Shown here one piece after another: positions 61,583-64,000 of a DNA stretch of 64,000 nt (the stretch's first letter is position 1; the number at the start of each line of letters is the position of its first letter). Under the pieces are notes generated by a model that was not told the DNA's origin, made no database searches, and was given only the letters and a program-made list of their open reading frames with translations. The position numbers and the translations under genes were made by a program. The DNA is from Pseudomarimonas arenosa. Its GTDB lineage: Bacteria; Pseudomonadota; Gammaproteobacteria; Xanthomonadales; Xanthomonadaceae. The stretch covers positions 62,001-126,000 of the forward strand of contig NZ_JACYTR010000005.1 of the NCBI RefSeq assembly GCF_014841215.1. The letters run 5' to 3'.

Positions 61583-62605
61583 TTAGCCGCGCTCCAGCAG
61601 TTTGCGCAGATCGATGACGGCGGCGTTGGCGCGCGAGATGTAGTTGGCCATCACCAAGCTGTGGTTCGCGAAGAAGCCGTAGGGTGAGCCGTTGAGCACG
61701 ATCGGCGATGACAAAGGCTGCTGCGCCTCTTCGAGTTCGCGGATGATCTGCCTCAGCGAGACCAAAGCGTTCTTGTCGCGCAGCACAGGCTCGAAGTCGA
61801 CTTCAACGGCGCGCAGGAAGTGGCTGAGTGCCCAGACTGAGCCGCGAGCTTCATAAAACACATCATCGACTTTCGACCAGGGGGTTTTCACTACACGGGG
61901 ACTTTCGCCGGGGGTGGACTGCTGGGCATCCTTGTCGCCGGCAAGGTCGGTGTCGATGCGCTCCTGACCGACACTGGCGGAGAGGCGCTGCGACAGCGAG
62001 CCAAGACGCTTCTCCACCACGGCCAGCCAGTCGGCCAGATTGTCGGCGCGGGCGAAGAACTGGGCGTTGTATTCGTCGGCATCGCTGAGACGATCGAGGT
62101 AGGCCTCCATGTGGCCAATGGCCTTGCGGTACTGACCTTCCGAGGCGGGCAGCAGCCAACGATCGCTGGGAGTGGAGAACAGCGGATCGGCTTCGAGCAA
62201 ATCCACGTCTTCGGTGCTCTGGGTCTGCGAGCGCGAGAACTCGTTGCGGAAGGCCTTGGCCAAGTCTCGTACCTGGATCAGCGCACCAAACTCCCAGTTG
62301 GGAACATTGTCCATCAATACGCCGGGTGGGCCGAAGTCGTTCGACAGGTAGCCGCCGCGTTTGTCGAGCAGGGTGTTGCCGACGTCGATCAGGGCGACCG
62401 TGGTCGCCGTGCCTACGACCACCGGTCGGCCGTCAGCTGCGGCACGTTGCTGGGCAGCCTTGGCCACATCGAAGGGTTCGGGCTCGTAATCCCACCACCA
62501 CATCAGCGAAAGCGTGATCAGCGCTGCTGCGGCCAGAAAATACGAAACGACCCGCAGCCACACGCGGGCGCGGCGATGCTTGTTGTCGAGTCCAGCTACT
62601 TTCAC
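61583..62605 (-). CDS. DUF2333 family membrane-anchored protein
   Basis: A 340-residue protein with one N-terminal TM (VVSYFLAAAALITLSLMWWW) and a soluble periplasmic part. NTLLDKRGGYLSNDFGPPGV then LMDNVPNWEFGAL and the C-terminal NGSPYGFFANHSLVMANYIS are the conserved blocks of DUF2333, found in Gammaproteobacteria with no known function. The GTG start at 62605 has AGGAG 6 nt upstream. Single gene between repeats. Confidence 0.88.
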   Translation of the reverse strand: MKVAGLDNKHRRARVWLRVVSYFLAAAALITLSLMWWWDYEPEPFDVAKAAQQRAAADGRPVVVGTATTVALIDVGNTLLDKRGGYLSNDFGPPGVLMDNVPNWEFGALIQVRDLAKAFRNEFSRSQTQSTEDVDLLEADPLFSTPSDRWLLPASEGQYRKAIGHMEAYLDRLSDADEYNAQFFARADNLADWLAVVEKRLGSLSQRLSASVGQERIDTDLAGDKDAQQSTPGESPRVVKTPWSKVDDVFYEARGSVWALSHFLRAVEVDFEPVLRDKNALVSLRQIIRELEEAQQPLSSPIVLNGSPYGFFANHSLVMANYISRANAAVIDLRKLLERG

Positions 62606-62776
62606 GTGACTCTCCTGTTCAGCGCCGACACGGCGGGTCAGACTGAGATTCTACCATTCGAGCCGGTAGCCATCCCTTACTGTCGATGTTCGACGCTCGC
62701 ACCAGCTCTAGCGTGACACAGCCGGTAGTTTGCGCGGCATAGCCTCACGCAGGCGCGGTCGGCCAGCACGACTGCA

Positions 62777-62970
62777 CTAGGGAAGGCCTGAACAAGTCCA
62801 TCCTGGAATTTTCAGACGCGCCGAGTTCGGCACGAATCCGAACTCGTTTCGGCCGCTCCGCGGCTACGTCGAGCTTCGCTCGAATACGCTGATCAACAAC
62901 GTACGTTGTTGATCGCGGCGGTGCATCCTTGCACCGCGGGAAACTCTGAACTTGTTCAGAGATTCCCTAG
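62777..62970. repeat. Multi-hairpin palindromic element, long copy
   Basis: About 194 bp bounded by CTAG on each side (62777-62780, 62967-62970) with imperfect inverted ends (GGAAGGCCTGAACAAGT against GGAATCTCTGAACAAGT). Internal hairpins include CCGAGTTCGG, CGAG-CTT-CGCTCG, a perfect 24-bp palindrome at 62891-62914 and GGTGCA-TCC-TTGCACC. Homologous to 10228-10352 plus an extra segment of about 60 bp near the left. The right CTAG supplies the stop codon of the neighbouring membrane-protein gene. The preceding 170 bp (62606-62776) show nothing notable. Confidence 0.8.
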
Positions 62971-63662
62971 GGAATCAAGTGGGCGAACGCGGCCAGGGCG
63001 AACAGGCCACTTAGCAGGCCCAAGAACAAGACGACTTGCGCCAGTACGCCACACAACAGGGCCCGCGCCCAGCCGAAACCGTCGGCTCGCGCGTATCCAT
63101 AGGCGGCGTGGGTAATGACCAGCAGTGGCAATAGGTAGATCAAGTAGACCCACTCGGCAGCCCACGCAACCAAGACCCAGACCAGCAACTGCAAAGGCAC
63201 GAACAGACACAGGGTGTACAAGCCGAACACCAGGGACTCGGCCAGATTCAAGTTGAGCGAGCGATAGCATTGTTGAACGGCGCCGCCGGTCGCCGGTGCC
63301 CAGAGCAAAGTGAGTAGCAAGCTGAAGTGATTCAGCACCCACTGAGCGGCGCCAATCACCTGCGCGTTCATATGGCTGGCTTCTAGTTGGCCAAAAAAGC
63401 CTGCGAAGAAATCTTCACCCACGCCATCTGCCTGCCACATCAATGCCGCGATGGCAAATAGCACCAGCAACAGACGACTCGGCCTGACGATCCGGGGATC
63501 TCGCCAATCAACATAAAGGCGGATCAGTTGACCTGGTCGAACTACCAGTTGCGCAATCGTCCATAACAGGCCGCGGTCCAGACTGAATAGTTCTTGCCCC
63601 CACTCGCTCAGCAGCTGCCGGGCATCGAGTCGAGCGGGACGCGCAGGTTCAGTGCTGGACAT
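62967..63662 (-). CDS. DUF3667-like multi-pass membrane protein
   Basis: A 231-residue protein with five or so TM segments. The N-terminal FSLDRGLLWTIAQLVVRPGQ then LIRLYVDWRDPRIVRPSRLL matches the DUF3667 pattern (RPG-x2-IRxYxxGxRxxxxxP). Function unknown. It ends with TAG at 62969-62967, which coincides with the terminal CTAG of the palindromic element. The next gene upstream, a small membrane protein, ends 6 bp before its start, so the two are likely cotranscribed. Confidence 0.8.
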   Translation of the reverse strand: MSSTEPARPARLDARQLLSEWGQELFSLDRGLLWTIAQLVVRPGQLIRLYVDWRDPRIVRPSRLLLVLFAIAALMWQADGVGEDFFAGFFGQLEASHMNAQVIGAAQWVLNHFSLLLTLLWAPATGGAVQQCYRSLNLNLAESLVFGLYTLCLFVPLQLLVWVLVAWAAEWVYLIYLLPLLVITHAAYGYARADGFGWARALLCGVLAQVVLFLGLLSGLFALAAFAHLIP

Positions 63663-63668
63663 CGCGAG

Positions 63669-63830
63669 CTAGCGTGTGAATGCGAAATAGATCACATAGA
63701 ACCAGGAAAACAGGCCGTGGATGATCGCCCAGAGGATGCTTTGATGCGCGTGCCAGGAAATGGCGATGGCCAGGGCCGAGCCGAAGCTGATGCCGGCTTT
63801 GGCGATGATGGTTTTGTCTTTCATGGTCAT
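63669..63830 (-). CDS. Small membrane protein
   Basis: A 53-residue protein, MTMKDKTIIAKAGISFGSAL then AIAISWHAHQSILWAIIHGL and FSWFYVIYFAFTR, essentially one or two hydrophobic helices with charged ends. The ATG at 63830 is preferred: a reading from 63902 would overlap the likely end of another gene. An internal ATG at 63824 is also possible. No function known; it is probably cotranscribed with the DUF3667-like gene 6 bp downstream. Confidence 0.7.
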   Translation of the reverse strand: MTMKDKTIIAKAGISFGSALAIAISWHAHQSILWAIIHGLFSWFYVIYFAFTR

Positions 63831-63846
63831 CGAGCCCAGCTGAAGA

Positions 63847-64000
63847 CTAGCGATCAAATCCACTAACCAGCCTGAATCGTTCACTTTCAAGCTCGCCATC
63901 ATTGTCGAGCTTAGCTATCGGCTGGCCTTGATGGGCAATGACCCAGGGCGCCGGCTCGACGTCAACTCGATACGCGGGCCGCCAAGCCCCCGACGCCCGC
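63847..64000 (-). CDS. Possible C-terminal end of an unknown gene
   Basis: An open minus-strand frame enters from the right edge and stops at TAG 63849-63847, 16 bp before the small membrane gene. The end reads YRVDVEPAPWVIAHQGQPIA then KLDNDGELESERFRLVSGFD R. It is hydrophilic and protein-like and its stop position fits the operon spacing, but 50 codons without a recognised motif are weak evidence. Could be a chance frame. Confidence 0.35.
   Translation of the reverse strand, partial: RASGAWRPAYRVDVEPAPWVIAHQGQPIAKLDNDGELESERFRLVSGFDR

Overview
The window is a GC-rich chromosomal segment of a gammaproteobacterium. It is probably a member of the Xanthomonadales/Lysobacterales (a Lysobacter- or Rhodanobacter-like organism). 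This placement is inference from gene content: an N-acetylglucosamine (GlcNAc) PTS locus behind a large TonB-dependent receptor and a GntR regulator, an IPTL-CTERM-type surface protein, dispersed C-rich and palindromic intergenic repeats, and many GTG starts with 4-nt gene overlaps. No rRNA, tRNA, IS transposase or CRISPR array was seen.

Region 1 (1-9630) is a GlcNAc/chitin-oligomer utilisation locus. A divergent GntR regulator (cut by the window edge) faces a TonB-dependent receptor, a GH20 hexosaminidase, a fused EIIA-HPr-EI phosphotransferase and a NagE-type EIICB permease. The last three overlap by 4 nt each. Oligomers would enter the periplasm through the receptor, be trimmed by the hexosaminidase, and GlcNAc would be taken up and phosphorylated by a self-contained PTS. 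Region 2 (9713-15823) is a thiol/efflux locus: a BigR/SqrR-type persulfide-sensor repressor diverges from DUF2892, RND adaptor, RND pump, thioredoxin 2 and OsmC genes. Region 3 (15841-19071) has a small GIY-YIG nuclease among four clusters of palindromic repeats, then the two subunits of a 3-oxoacid CoA-transferase, and more dispersed repeats.

Region 4 (19072-26381) has two divergent surface-protein genes: a 1757-residue protein of 13 repeats with an IPTL-like C-terminal anchor, and a secreted fibre-like protein. Region 5 (26494-57842) is a large cell-surface polysaccharide locus of the ABC-transporter (Wzm/Wzt) type. It encodes sulfotransferases fused to other domains, at least ten glycosyltransferase domains (some joined in proteins of 1006 and 1624 residues), two membrane GT-C type proteins, two methyltransferases, and an operon of sugar-modifying enzymes (two RmlC-like cupins, Gfo/Idh/MocA dehydrogenase, TIM-barrel isomerase, SDR-like protein, FAD oxidoreductase). 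The likely product is a sulfated, probably methylated O-polysaccharide containing a rare sugar; its structure cannot be read from the sequence.

Region 6 (58025-64000) returns to ordinary chromosome: pyrC, a repeat-rich spacer, an OafA-like acyltransferase, an antitoxin followed by a doc toxin gene broken by a small palindromic insertion and a frameshift, a DUF2333 gene, a second copy of the palindromic element that abuts stop codons, a DUF3667-like membrane protein and a small membrane protein.

Best candidates for something undescribed: the sulfotransferase/coiled-coil/triple-glycosyltransferase polyprotein and its relatives, the GIY-YIG nuclease with its palindromic repeats, and the palindromic element that starts exactly at gene stop codons.
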